Shown here in pieces: positions 27,395 through 38,500 of a stretch of DNA of 64,000 nt. The translations under genes and the position numbers were made by a program. The notes under the pieces were generated by a model that had not been told where the DNA came from, did no database searches, and was given only the letters and a program-made list of their open reading frames with translations. How positions within the stretch are numbered: the stretch's first letter is position 1; each line of letters opens with the position of its first letter. Source of the stretch: Apus apus (Eukaryota > Chordata > Aves > Apodiformes > Apodidae); assembly GCF_020740795.1 (NCBI RefSeq), contig NC_067282.1:127281132-127345131 (forward strand), given 5' to 3'.

Positions 27395-27605
27395 AACAAT
27401 AATATACTTTATTCTAATACACCTTTCATTTCTAAGTGTTTCACAAAATAGGCATCATTATTCCATTCTATGGAATGGGGAAGCTGAGATATGAAAATGT
27501 GACATGACTTGGGGCAGACCAGCAGCAAAACTGGGAACGCACCCTTGGTGTCCTGAGTGCCAGCCCTGTGCTGGACCCACTGGCAATGCTGTGACCCCTT
27601 TTGCC
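27395..27605 (-). mobile_element. Ancient amniote MIR-like (CORE-SINE) copy
   Basis: The + strand shows GGAATGGGGAAGCTGAGATA, then GTGACATGACTTGGGGCAGA, CAGCAGCAAAACTGGGAACG and GCCAGCCCTGTGCTGGACCC. This is the reverse complement of the MIR-like element, including its core. It is in opposite orientation to the copy at 14.4 kb. Confidence 0.68.
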
Positions 27606-28914
27606 ATCTACAGCACAGAGGCTAGCTTTGCCTAAGTCAAATTCATAAGTAGCATCACAGAAAACGACCTGTTATGCAGAGATCTCTGCAGCATGTCTGT
27701 TTTCTTGCACTCAGAAATGGCTTTCATTCTGACTCATGGGGTGTGTTAACTGCAGCACAAGAAGTTGATATTTTGGGGAAATTACATCCTAAAAATCAAA
27801 CACTTGTCAGGGAGTTAGCAAATGCAACAGATGCAAGACAGCACAAAGCAGGTGCAACACAGCATACACAGAACAGCTGCAATTCCTGCAGCCCTCCTGA
27901 CTGTAGGCCTAAGGCACCCAAACACCTTGCCAGAGAAACCCAGCAGCAAAGGAAGGAGGAGTTTTCAGATGAAAGAGAATACTTGCCCATTGTCTTTACA
28001 CACCTCTTGAAAAAAGCCAGATTAAGCACAAAGGAGACTATCGTGAGGGGAAGTCTCAGAAGCAAACAATCCAGAGAGGTCTCCTAGACCAACGAGATGT
28101 CCAGATAAATTAAAAGGATGGTGAAATCAGAAAGCAAAGGGGGTCTCCAGGCCTTAACTCATGTTCTTATTTATCCCCTATATGCACTGAATAATCTGAA
28201 GAATCAATTGGACTGTCCTACCTCAGTAGCACTGGTGTGTTTGTTGGACCCAGGGAGCTTTCAAAGGATGGTTTTACAACTAAGCTGTTCAGTTGTTCTC
28301 ACCAGACAGGCTCTTTGGTCTCCTGCTTATCTTGCTCCAGCCAGAAAGCAGAGTGACATCAGCATTTCCATAACAACATTAACGTCACAAGGAGACCAAG
28401 GGTGCAGGGTTCTGTGGAAACTGAGGCATGCCATTCATACCTGCCAGTGCTTAAAAGTCAGTGTTTGCAACTAGCCTGCTGTTCCTCGACGTGGGAGAGC
28501 TGAGGAGATGCCAGAAACACTCAGCATGGGACTCTTAATAAATCCTCATACATTTTAGGTGATCAATAGCCCTGAGGCTGCTTTTAGATGTTTGGTGCTT
28601 ACTTCTCTGGGATTGAAATACAGTGAAATAGTCCTTAATCAGCAATATGATGTTCTGAATGTTTTTTTAAATCAAATTCAGCTCCCTGGAAATTGCACGT
28701 TTAACGTTGTTAACTTGTAATTAGAGCTGTAACAAGTTGGATGTGCCCATTACCTTACTGCTTTCTTAAATGATTACATCACTGTAAGACATAAGCATCT
28801 CTAGCCAACTAGTCCATCTTATCCTTTTAACAGCACTGCTGAAAGTATTCAGGGAAGTATTTAAAAAATGGAAAGTGAAAACCAAAGAGCTCTGGTTCAT
28901 CTCTCCTAAAATCA
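27606..28914. other. Intergenic, nothing recognised
   Basis: A 137-codon frame (27674-28087) and a 118-codon frame (28118-28474) lie here on the + strand without splice context or family motif. They are probably chance frames. Confidence 0.4.
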
Positions 28915-31850
28915 GGGAGGACGCAACACTCCAGGTGTGGCCTCACCAGTGCTGAGTACAAGGGGACACTCAGCTCTCTACTTCTGCTGGTCACACCATT
29001 TCTAATACAAGCCAGGATGCCACTGGCTTTCTTGGCCACCTGGGCACACTGCTGGCTCATATTCAGCCGCTTGTCAATGAGAACCCCCAGACCCTTTTCT
29101 GCCAGACACTTTCCAGCCACACTTCCCCAAGCCTGGAGCGTTGCCTGGGGTTGTTGTGGCCCAAATGCAGGACCCAGAACTTGGCCTTGTTGAAGCCCAG
29201 ACCATTAACATTAGCCCAACAATCCAATCTATCCAAGTCTCTCTGTAGACCCTCCCTATCCTCATGCAGATCAACACTCCTGCCTAGCTTCGTGTCATCT
29301 GTGAACTTACTGATAATACACTCTATGTCCTTAGCAAGATCATCAATAAAGATGTTAAACAGAAATGGTCCCATCACTGAGCCCTGAGGAACACCACTTG
29401 TGACTGGCCCCGGCTGGACTTGACTCCATTGACCACCACTCTTTGGGCCCAACTGTCCAGCCAGTGCTTGATCCAACAGATCATGTGCTCATCCAGGCCA
29501 TGAGCAGCCAAGTTTTTTATGAGAGTTCTATGGGGAACCGTGTCAAATGCTTTTTGGAGGTCCAGATAGACAATGTCCACAGCCTTTCCCTCATCCAATA
29601 GCTGGGTCATCATGTCATGAAGGAGATCAGGTTTGTCAGGCAGGACCTGCCTTTCATAAACCCATGCTGACTGGGCCTGATCCCCTGGTTATCCCGTATA
29701 TGTCTTCTAATGACACTCAAGATGATCTGCTCCATGACCTTCCCTTGTATCGAGGTCAGACTGACAGGTCTATAGCTTCCCTGATCCTCCTTTCTGCCTT
29801 TCTTATAGATGGGTGTTACATTTGCTGTCCTCCAGTCCATTGGGACCTCCCCAGTTAGCCAGGACTTCAGGTAAATAATGGGAAGTGGCCTGGCGATCAC
29901 GTCTGCCAACTCTTTCAGCACCCTTGGATGTAGCCCATCCGGTCCCACAGACTTGTGTGTGCATAAATGGTGTAGCAGGTCTCTGACCACTTCCTCTTTA
30001 ATTGTGACGACCTCATGCTGCATTTCCTCCCTGTCTCCTAGCTCATGTGGCTGGGTATCCATGGAACAGCTAGTTCCACTGCTAAAGACTGAGGCAAAGT
30101 AGGTGTTGAGCACCTCAGCCTTTTCCTCATCCTTTGTTACTAAGATTCCCTTTGCATCCAATAAAGGATGGAGATTTTCCCTAATCTTCCTTTTGCTGTT
30201 AATGTACTTACAGAAACATTTTTTATTATCCCTAACAGCTTTAGCCAGTTTGAGCTCTAGCTGTGCTTTGGCTCTCCTAATTTTCACCCTGCATAGGTTC
30301 ACTTCATCTTTATAGACTTCATGAGTGACCTGTTCCTCTTCCAAAGGACACAGGCTCTCCTTTTGTTCCTAAGGTCCAGCCAAAGGTCCCTATTTAGCCA
30401 GGCTGATCTCCTACCCCACTTACTGGTTTTTCAGCACACGGGGACAGCCTGCTCCTGTGCCTCTAAAACTTCCTTCTTGAAGGACGTCCAGCCTTCCTGG
30501 ACTCCTTTATCCTTCAAGGCAGCCTCCCAAGGGACTTTGTCAATCAGGCTTCTGAGCAGGTCAAACTTCACCCTCGGAAGTCTAAGGTGGCAGTTTTACT
30601 AAACCCTCTCCTTGTTTCTCCAAGGATCAAAAACTCAATCATCTCATGATCACTGTGCTCTAGATGGCTTCCAACTTTTACTTCTCCCACAAGATCTTCC
30701 CTGTTCACCAGAAGCAGGAGGGCACCCTCCCTGGTTGGCTCACTTATCAGCTGTGTGAGGAAGTTATCTTCCACACATCTCAAGAACCTCTTGGAATGTT
30801 CCCTCTCTGCTGTGTTGTACTCCCAGCAGATGTCTGGGAGGTTAAAGTCCCCCACAAGAACAGAGGCAAGTGACTGGGAGATTTCTCCCAACTGCTGATA
30901 GAAAGCTTCATCCACCTCACTGCTTTGGTTGGGAGGTCTATAGCAGACTCCCACAGCCATATCAGCTTTATTGGCCCTTAACCTAATCCAAACACTCTCA
31001 ACCTCATCAGGCCTATACTTGATTTCCAAGCTCTCGTAGAATTCTCTAACATTTAGGGCCACTCCACCCCCTCTCCTTCCCTTTCTATCCCTCCTGAAGA
31101 GCTTGTAGCCATCGATTGTGGCACTCCAGACGTGTGATGCATCCCACCATGTTTCTGTGATAGCCACAATGTCATTGCTTTCCTGGTGTGTCATGGCTTC
31201 AGGCTCCCCTGTCTGTTGCTCATACTGTGTGCATTGGTATAGATGCACTTCAGACGAGCTAATGATTCCAAAACCTTTTTTCCACTGTAGGCTCCATTTC
31301 CTACCAGACTCTTCTCAGGTGCTTCCATGATTTCTAAACATCTGTCCTTTTCCTCAAATGAAATGACAGAGTGAGAATCCTCCCTAGTCCACCATCCTTC
31401 AAGCCCTGGCATGTTTCTCTTGGGCTTGTCCCTAACAGGCCCAGTTACCTCCCCATCCCTCTTCATATCTAGCTTAAAGCCCTGTCAGTGAGCCCTGCTA
31501 ACTCCTGCCCCAAAAGCCTTTTGCCCCTCTGGGACCGGTGCATCCCACCTGCCACCAGCAGGCCAGGTGTCTCGTATAGAGGCCAGTGATTGAAAAGTCC
31601 AAAGCCCTGCCTTTGGCATCAGTCACGTAGCCATGCATAGATCTGCAGACTCCTCCTGTTTATCTCTTCATCCTTTCTTGCAACAGATGTGGAGGCAAAC
31701 ACTACTTGTGCTCCAGACCCCCCTAACCAGCCATCCCAGGGCCCTGAAGTTTCTCTTCATTGTCCTTGGACTCCTTGTAACAATTTCATCACCGCCAAGC
31801 TGAAACACCAGCAGTGGGTAGTAGTCAGAGGGCTGCACCAGACTCACTCC
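28915..31850 (-). mobile_element. Long CR1 LINE: ORF1 esterase end, endonuclease, reverse transcriptase
   Basis: On the - strand, 31790-31475 encodes the end of the ORF1 esterase (RRSLQIYAWLRD, then WPLYETPGLLVAGGMH and GQELAGLTDRALS, then stop). 31250-30560 encodes the APE endonuclease (AITETWW, GYKLFRRDRKGRRGGGVAL, VCYRPPNQ, VGDFNLPDICW, SDHEMIEF). 30344-29060 encodes the reverse transcriptase ([83 protein letters not shown] with a TDDTKLG active-site block). At least three frameshifts make it inactive. The final 3' UTR and octamer are missing, which is unusual for CR1, and the 5' end is cut within ORF1. Confidence 0.93.
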
Positions 31851-32119
31851 GCTCCTCCCTGTCCCGCGGGTCCCCTCCTTCTGTCTGCTGACAGGAGTGG
31901 AAGGGATCCGCCGCTTCCTCCAGAGCCTCTTCCTTCTGCCCGCGCCTCCAGCGGGGCACCTCAGTAGCGACCAAAGTGACTGTCACTTAGTTGCTGGAAC
32001 TGGCTCGTTTCCCGCTAGCCAAGCACTCGGAAGCAGGCACAAGGACAAGTTAAAGTGCAGTTCTCCTGGAGAGATTCGTAAACATTTAAGCTGGGGGGTT
32101 CAGATCCACCTGGAAACGC

Positions 32120-32139
32120 GGGGGGGGGGGGGGGGGGGG
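32120..32139 (+). repeat. Run of 20 G at the edge of the CpG island
   Basis: Twenty consecutive G are followed by AGGGAG. The run can form a G-quadruplex and is prone to length change and assembly error. Confidence 0.9.
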
Positions 32140-32552
32140 AGGGAGCTCATCCTCCCTCTGGAATCGCCCCCGGTCGCCTCTACCCGTCCCTCTCACCAGA
32201 GGGACGCCCGGAGACGTGACCCCACGACCCCCTCACACACCGCCGGGCCCAGGCTGCGAAACACACCCTCCCAGGGAGCTCCCGGCCCGGCCCCTCCGCG
32301 CCCGGGGGGCTGCCTGAGGCCCCCGCCTACCAGCTCGGCCGCGGCGGGGAGGGGACGAGGTGGGAACGGGGGGAGGAGAGCTCGCCGGAGCCTCCAGCAT
32401 CCAGCATCCAGCCTCTGGGGCGGCTTGGGCGGGTCCCGGCCAGCGGGGCGGAGGAACCGCAGGTCCCGGGGCTCTTCCCGGGGCTCTTCCCGCCCCGTCC
32501 CAGAGGTTTGGCCCCGCCCGGGCGCCGTCCGCGCTGGGGTAGGTGGGTAGGG

Positions 32553-32564
32553 CAAGATGGCGGC
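32553..32564 (+). promoter_or_regulatory. YY1-like site overlapping the NDUFA9 start codon
   Basis: CAAGATGGCGGC matches the YY1 consensus that often sits just downstream of the transcription start in nuclear genes for mitochondrial proteins. Here it contains the initiator ATG (32557-32559), which implies a very short 5' UTR. Confidence 0.6.
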
Positions 32565-35500
32565 CGTGTCTCGCTGGCGCCGGGCTCCCCGCGGCCTCCT
32601 GCCGCCAAGGGCAGGTGAGTGTCACCCCCCCGCCCCGCAGCCCCCCCCGGGCTCCGCTTCTAGCCGCGGGGAGCCCTTGAGCTTCTCCGTCCCAGCCTGC
32701 GGCAGCTGCCCGCCCGCCTGCCGGCGACCTCGGAGGCAGGGCTGGCTGAGGCAGCGCGCAGGGCCGCGTTTGGAAAGCGGCTGGCAAAAAAAAAGAACTG
32801 TTTGCGGCAGAAGTGGTTGGGATTCTGCCGTCCTTCTCTGCAGGGAGCGGGGGCTTGGAGCCCAGAGGGCTGCGTGGTGTTGGCTCGGGCTACCCGGGCC
32901 TGTCGAAATCTCAGCCAATGAAAGCTGCGCAGTAGGCTAAAAGTTTGCGTTGTTTTTGCCTTTTTCTTAGGTGACCTTGACATCTTGGCTAGTCTGTAAG
33001 CGTGCTCAAGTACCAAAACTATATTCAAAGCTTATAGCTTGGCCTTTGCTGCCAAAACATAACTGTTTTTTAGTTAAATTGATTCAGTGTGTGCTCCTGT
33101 GCTGAGTGAAGTGGGAGATGACAAATGGGTTGTGTTGGTTAATCAAGGTGAGGAGAGAATTGTACATACTTTTAATTGGATCAATGTGCTGCTTCAACAA
33201 AAAGATGGTTCTAGTTTATTGTGTGTATTTGAGGTTTGCTTCTCTACCGGTGTTCATAAACTGCTTCAAGTAAAGATTGTTAAAGTGAACTTCTGGTGAC
33301 AAATAGATTCTGGTTAGTGAAGAAAATTAAATCATGCTGTTCTGGGAAGAAGAAATCCCTGTGCAAGTTTGTTCTAGGCAGGAGCACAGAGCTTTAAGCA
33401 GTCTGGAGATATTAACATGGACTATGAAAACTGTGTGGCTCAATATGTGATGTGGTCCTGAGTTACTAAATGTTTCATTTTTATAGGGCTCCGCACGATG
33501 TAGAGGGTCCTTTATTGGTTGTGAATCAATGTGAGGATCCCTAGCCTGCTTTCTTTGAGTCTTATGAAACCTCAACTGTTTTTTTAAAAAATGTAGTGGT
33601 GATTGGGCATGTAGCTGTGGATTGTGACAGATCTTATACAGTGATGGAGCAAAAAAAGATGTACACTACTAAAAACCTTACAATGTAAGGCAGGTGACAC
33701 CAGGTGTATACACAAAGGTGGGAGAATACAAAAGAATAGTTGGGTGCTGTTTCTTAGTATGACAATTATAGCATCATGAAGAGTCTGTCGCCAATATGTT
33801 TTGCAGAAATAACAGCAAAAAAGCCACAAAATAGGTGAATGATGTGTGTAAATTATTTACTGTTAACTTTATTGTTATTCTTACATGGGTCGATCAGTGT
33901 TATATTTTTTCAAAAGGCGGTCACAGTGGATTGAAATCTTGTTTTTAGGTTTTACTCCTATCTAAAAGTAACAGAGATAGTGTTTTTTTCTGTAAATATT
34001 GATATTATGTTTTGGTTTCTTTTTTTTAACAAACCTTTAGAAAGGGAAGTGTATGATAGCAAAGCACCGAGGAGCATGGGTCATCATGCTTTCTCTTACA
34101 CCATCTCAGCATGCTATGTAGCTTTTTTATATACCTGAAGGAATCCTGCTGGTTATAAAGAGTCCAGTCATTTTTCTGTGAGTCTGCTTTTCCGAAAAAA
34201 TGTTACATAAAAGCCCCTGGTTATTAAAACACTACAAGAATGAAGGTAAGAAGATCTGCCCAGGGAGGTGGTGGAGGCACCGTCCCTGGAGGTGTTCAAA
34301 AAACAGGTAGATGCGGTGTTTCAGGAAATGGTTTAGTGGTTAGGGATTTTAGGGCAGACAGTTGGACTTCATGATCTTGAAGGTCTTTTCCAACTTTGAT
34401 GATTCTATGATTTTGTGATCATCAGACTTGGTCCCTTGGTGATATCCTTTATGCTTGCAGTTGTACTGCCATTCCCAGGTAATCCCTGCAAAAATACAGG
34501 TTGGATGGAGAACGGATTGAAAATAGTCCAGAGAAGAAGGACTTAGGGGTGATAGTGGACGAGAAGCTCCACATGAGCAGACACTGTGCCTTTGAAACCC
34601 AGAAAGCCAGCCGTGTCCTGGGCTGCATCACAAGAAGCATGGCCAGCAGGTCAAGGGAGGTGATTCTGCCTCTTTACTCAGCTCTCGTGAGACACCACCT
34701 GTGGAGTGGGGTCCTGCATCCAGTTCTGGAACCCCCCAACATAAGAAGGACATGGAGCTCTTGGAGAAAGTCCAGAGGAGGGCCACAAAATGATCAGAGG
34801 GCTGGAGCACCTCTCCTATGAAGACAGGCTGAAAGAGTTGGGGTTTTTCAGCCTGGAGAAGAAAAGCTTCTGGGGAGACCTCATAGAAGCCTTCCAGTAT
34901 CTGCAGGGGCCTACAGGAAAGCTGGGGAGGGACTTTTTACAAGGGGATGTAGCCAGAGGACAAGGGGTAATGGATTAGAACTGGAAGAGTGGAGATTTAG
35001 GTTAGACAGGAAGAAAGTTAGGAAGAAATCTTTAATGGGAAGGTGGTGAGACACTAGAATAGGCTGCCCAGGGAAGTTGTGGATGTCCCCATCCCTGGAA
35101 GTGTTCAAGACCAGGCTGGATGGAGCTTTGAGCAATCTGGTCTAGAGGGAGGTGCCCCTGCCCATGCAGGGGGGTTGGATCTAGATAATCTTTAAGGTCC
35201 CTTCCGACCCAAACCTTTTTGTGATTCTTTGATTCTGTGATGTGGGGGTACTTGGGTGGGAACTTCCTGTAACAAGTACTCTTTTATTTGCTTAACCTTG
35301 GTGCATCACCTTATATGGTCAAGTACTAAAGCTAGTCTGCTAAGCTTTAATTGCTGTTTAGGAACTAATACCATTAGTTTGCTCCTTTTTTGTGTTAGTT
35401 TGGTGTTTGACTTCTGTCAAAAGCTCCTTCAATCCTCTGCCCTATCCAAATGTCACTGAAATAGTCTGTCAGGAGTCTCCACACGGGAAATTTTGCTGGG

Positions 35501-38500
35501 AGAGATTGGAAAAAATGGATCTACAATAAGAAAAATAACAAGGCCTATGATTTGACGCTGCTGTCTCTTAGCTTGTATCACATGCTGTCTCCTGCTTTGT
35601 GTTGTAGGTCCTGGCATTTCTGTGCTAGCTGCAGCACCATCTGCGTTGCAGCAGCACCGCCAAGTTCATCATGCCGTGATCCCTCATGGAAGGAGTGGAC
35701 GGTCCTCTGTTAGTGGCATTGTGGCTACTGTCTTTGGGGCTACAGGTTTCCTAGGACGATACGTTGTCAACCGTTTAGGTAATGTTCCCCAGGAGTACTA
35801 ATTAAAAAAAATAAAGGTTATTTGGAAATTGATTTTTTTTTTTTCTGCAGGTTGCAGGATAATCTAGAAATCTCTGGCATTTTGGGTTGTAAAAGTATTT
35901 TGTGAGATGCTTTAGTAGTGTTTAGTCTGCTAAAGTGCCAGGATGTGACAGTTAGTGAAAACTGTTTTAATCTAGGAAATTCAGAAGCTTCCAAACATGG
36001 TTAAATTATAATAATATAAGTCATTCTCCTTCAAGTACTTTTTTTCCAGTGCATATCTTAGGAGAGGTACAGCATGTATTTGTTTCTTCTGGTTTTGGCA
36101 TTATTAGGACATTTTACTAAAATGTTTGAAGGAAATTTTAATTCTTTAAAAATTGCCCTTTTGACTTAGAGTTTTAGAAAATAGCTTGTATTTTTTATTT
36201 CTTCTCCTTTCCGTATGACTTTAAAAAAATGCAGATACCCTTAGATGTGATTGATTTATAGGTATTGTATTATGTTTATAGCATACAGTGAAATTTTTTT
36301 TGGATGTTGTTTGTTAACAAGCTTTCATACTTTGTCTTACAAGCCCAAACATTCACGTGTGTCTCTGTGTAAGAATTCCAATTACGTATGTTTAAAAACT
36401 TACTTCTGTGCTACTTTTAGCTTTGCAGACAACTATTCAAGATACCTGTGTGTTGTTGTTGGGCTTTAACGCCAGGGAAGAAAGGAAGTTCAGGTGGTTC
36501 AGAAGTTCATCTACTTAAAGTTATGTAGTAGCTTGAGAAAAAGCACCCTTCTCTTTGCACTCTCAGGTCGCATTGGATCTCAAGTAATCATACCCTACCG
36601 CTGTGATCAGTATGACCTCATGTATCTGCGGCCGATGGGTGACCTGGGGCAGCTTCTCTTCTTGGTGAGTCTTTTGCTTTGGCTTTAGATCAAATACAGT
36701 ACCATTGCTATACAAGGAAGTCTGTTAATCATTCTCAAAGTCAGAACTTCAGCTATTGTTTAGCCTCTAAATGGAAATTGTGTAAAAGAGCCTGTTTACA
36801 CATTATCTCATCTTTTTCCCATTTGATGCTCTGTTTACAGGAGTGGGACTGTAAGGACAAAGACTCTATCCGAAGAGCCGTGGAGCACAGCAATGTGGTC
36901 ATTAATCTGGTTGGAAAGGAATGGGAAACAAAGTAATTTTCCTTTCTTTTCTTTGGTATATAGATAGATTTGTGCCAGGTGTTGGACATTGTAGCCACAT
37001 TTTACACCATGTGTACAGTACACAGTGAAGATGACATACTTTTTGGTTCTCATGAAAAAGCAGAACTGAAATTTTGCATATAAAATTTCTTCTGTTTCTT
37101 TAAACATTTAACTAGACGCCTGGATATGATCTCTTGAGAAAATGCATTATTTCAATTTCTGTAATATTTCTATCATAGTTTTCTAGTGTACAGCTTTTTT
37201 TCTCTCAGAGGGTTCAATGTGCTACTTTCATATGCCTTACAGATGTTTCATGGGTGTCTTCCTAAAGCTGACAGAGGCTCACCAGTTTCTATGAGCTCGT
37301 ATTTACATTACTACAGAAGTGGGCCTTCATCCTACTGGAATAAGCTATCATCAGGCTTTTCCTGTTCTCTGGTAAATCTTAATAAACAGGAATAGCTAAT
37401 GGAGAGTCCCTAAGCTTATGATTTAATAACATCATTCTGTAATAGAATTTTGGCACAGGCACTATTAGCTACATACACATTTTCTGCAATAATTTAAAAA
37501 AAGTTCCATTTTGAAATTATTTTTTTTTAAAAATCCCATATTTATTTTGGGTTAAAAATGCCTGTTATAGCCTCTTTTTTTTTTTTTTTTTTGCATGTGT
37601 GCAGTTATGTCCATTTTATCTAAAACCTTGTGCAGAACTGCCATACAAAAATTCATCAGTTGTGCCATTTGCCTTTATACAGTACATAATTTTGCTATCA
37701 TAGTAGGCAGAAACAAATGTAGATACCAGTTTAATTTATGTTTACTAGCCTAATGCCTTTGTTGCTCTTTTTTTTTTTTGTGAACAGCCATTTGATGTTC
37801 AAATTACAGAATTTAGTCACATTACTAATTCAATTCTATTAATACAGTCTCCAATTTTACAGTTATTTTTCCTAGAATAGATGCTTGCCAACAGACATAC
37901 TATTTCAACTGTTTCTTGTCTAGTCACGTATCATGCATAACTTCTGGGGGACATTTGGATTTTGCATTCAAATTCAAATCCTTCCTTTTTCTGATAGTCA
38001 TTTAGCTTCTTATTTGAGTCTTGGTGTCTATAACATAGTTTATTTGAGGGAAAAGCCCACCAAACCTAAAATAACTTTGGTCTTGTGCATCTGACAAGGT
38101 TTTGGTTCTTTATATTTCTTCTTCAGACTTTGGGATATAGGTAGAAATGTACAAACTGACCTGTCAGGGTTGTTTTGTGCTGTTAGTAAATTACTAATGT
38201 AAGAATTCAAGTGGTTATTGATGTCAAAACTGAAAAAAAATCATTCTAATGTGGGAATGAGGGAAGAAAAGAAGGTCTGTACAGTTGGCCCAAGGAGAAA
38301 ATAATCTCTCTTTTTTTTAAATGTATTTCTTGTGTACTTCACCTTTAAACTTTCTGGAGTTGTCTAGAAAGTATGATTCATATAAGGGAGGGTTTCTTTG
38401 TTGTCACACTTTTTTAAAGTAAAAATAACACCAAGTGTAATTCTAGTTTGAAACAAAACCCCAAACCTTGTTTCTTGGTCAGTTTTAACAGATTAAAAAG

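Larger units (their letters stand above)
32100..32940. promoter_or_regulatory. CpG island and promoter of NDUFA9
   Basis: This is a dense GC and CpG stretch covering the region before exon 1, exon 1 itself and the start of intron 1. It holds GC boxes (for example CCCCGCCC at 32512-32519), a duplicated GGGCTCTTCCCG motif at about 32469-32491, and no TATA box. This is the usual form of a housekeeping mitochondrial-gene promoter. A 20-G run sits at its upstream edge. In humans the AKAP3 and NDUFA9 5' ends lie near each other in divergent orientation, so the island may once have served both directions; that is inference. Confidence 0.85.
32615..35607 (+). other. NDUFA9 intron 1
   Basis: It begins with the tail of the CpG island and contains two CR1 fragments (34253-34420, 34494-35242). 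Otherwise nothing is recognised. Confidence 0.9.

Noticed and set aside
27674-28087. 137-codon + strand frame
   Set aside because: No family motif, no splice or promoter context, and AT-rich intergenic setting.
29610-31248. RT and endonuclease frames as possible host genes
   Set aside because: They are parts of a frameshifted CR1 element.
32193-32787. Long - strand frames upstream of NDUFA9
   Set aside because: They are low-complexity Pro/Arg/Gly translations of the CpG island, which lacks stops because of its GC content.
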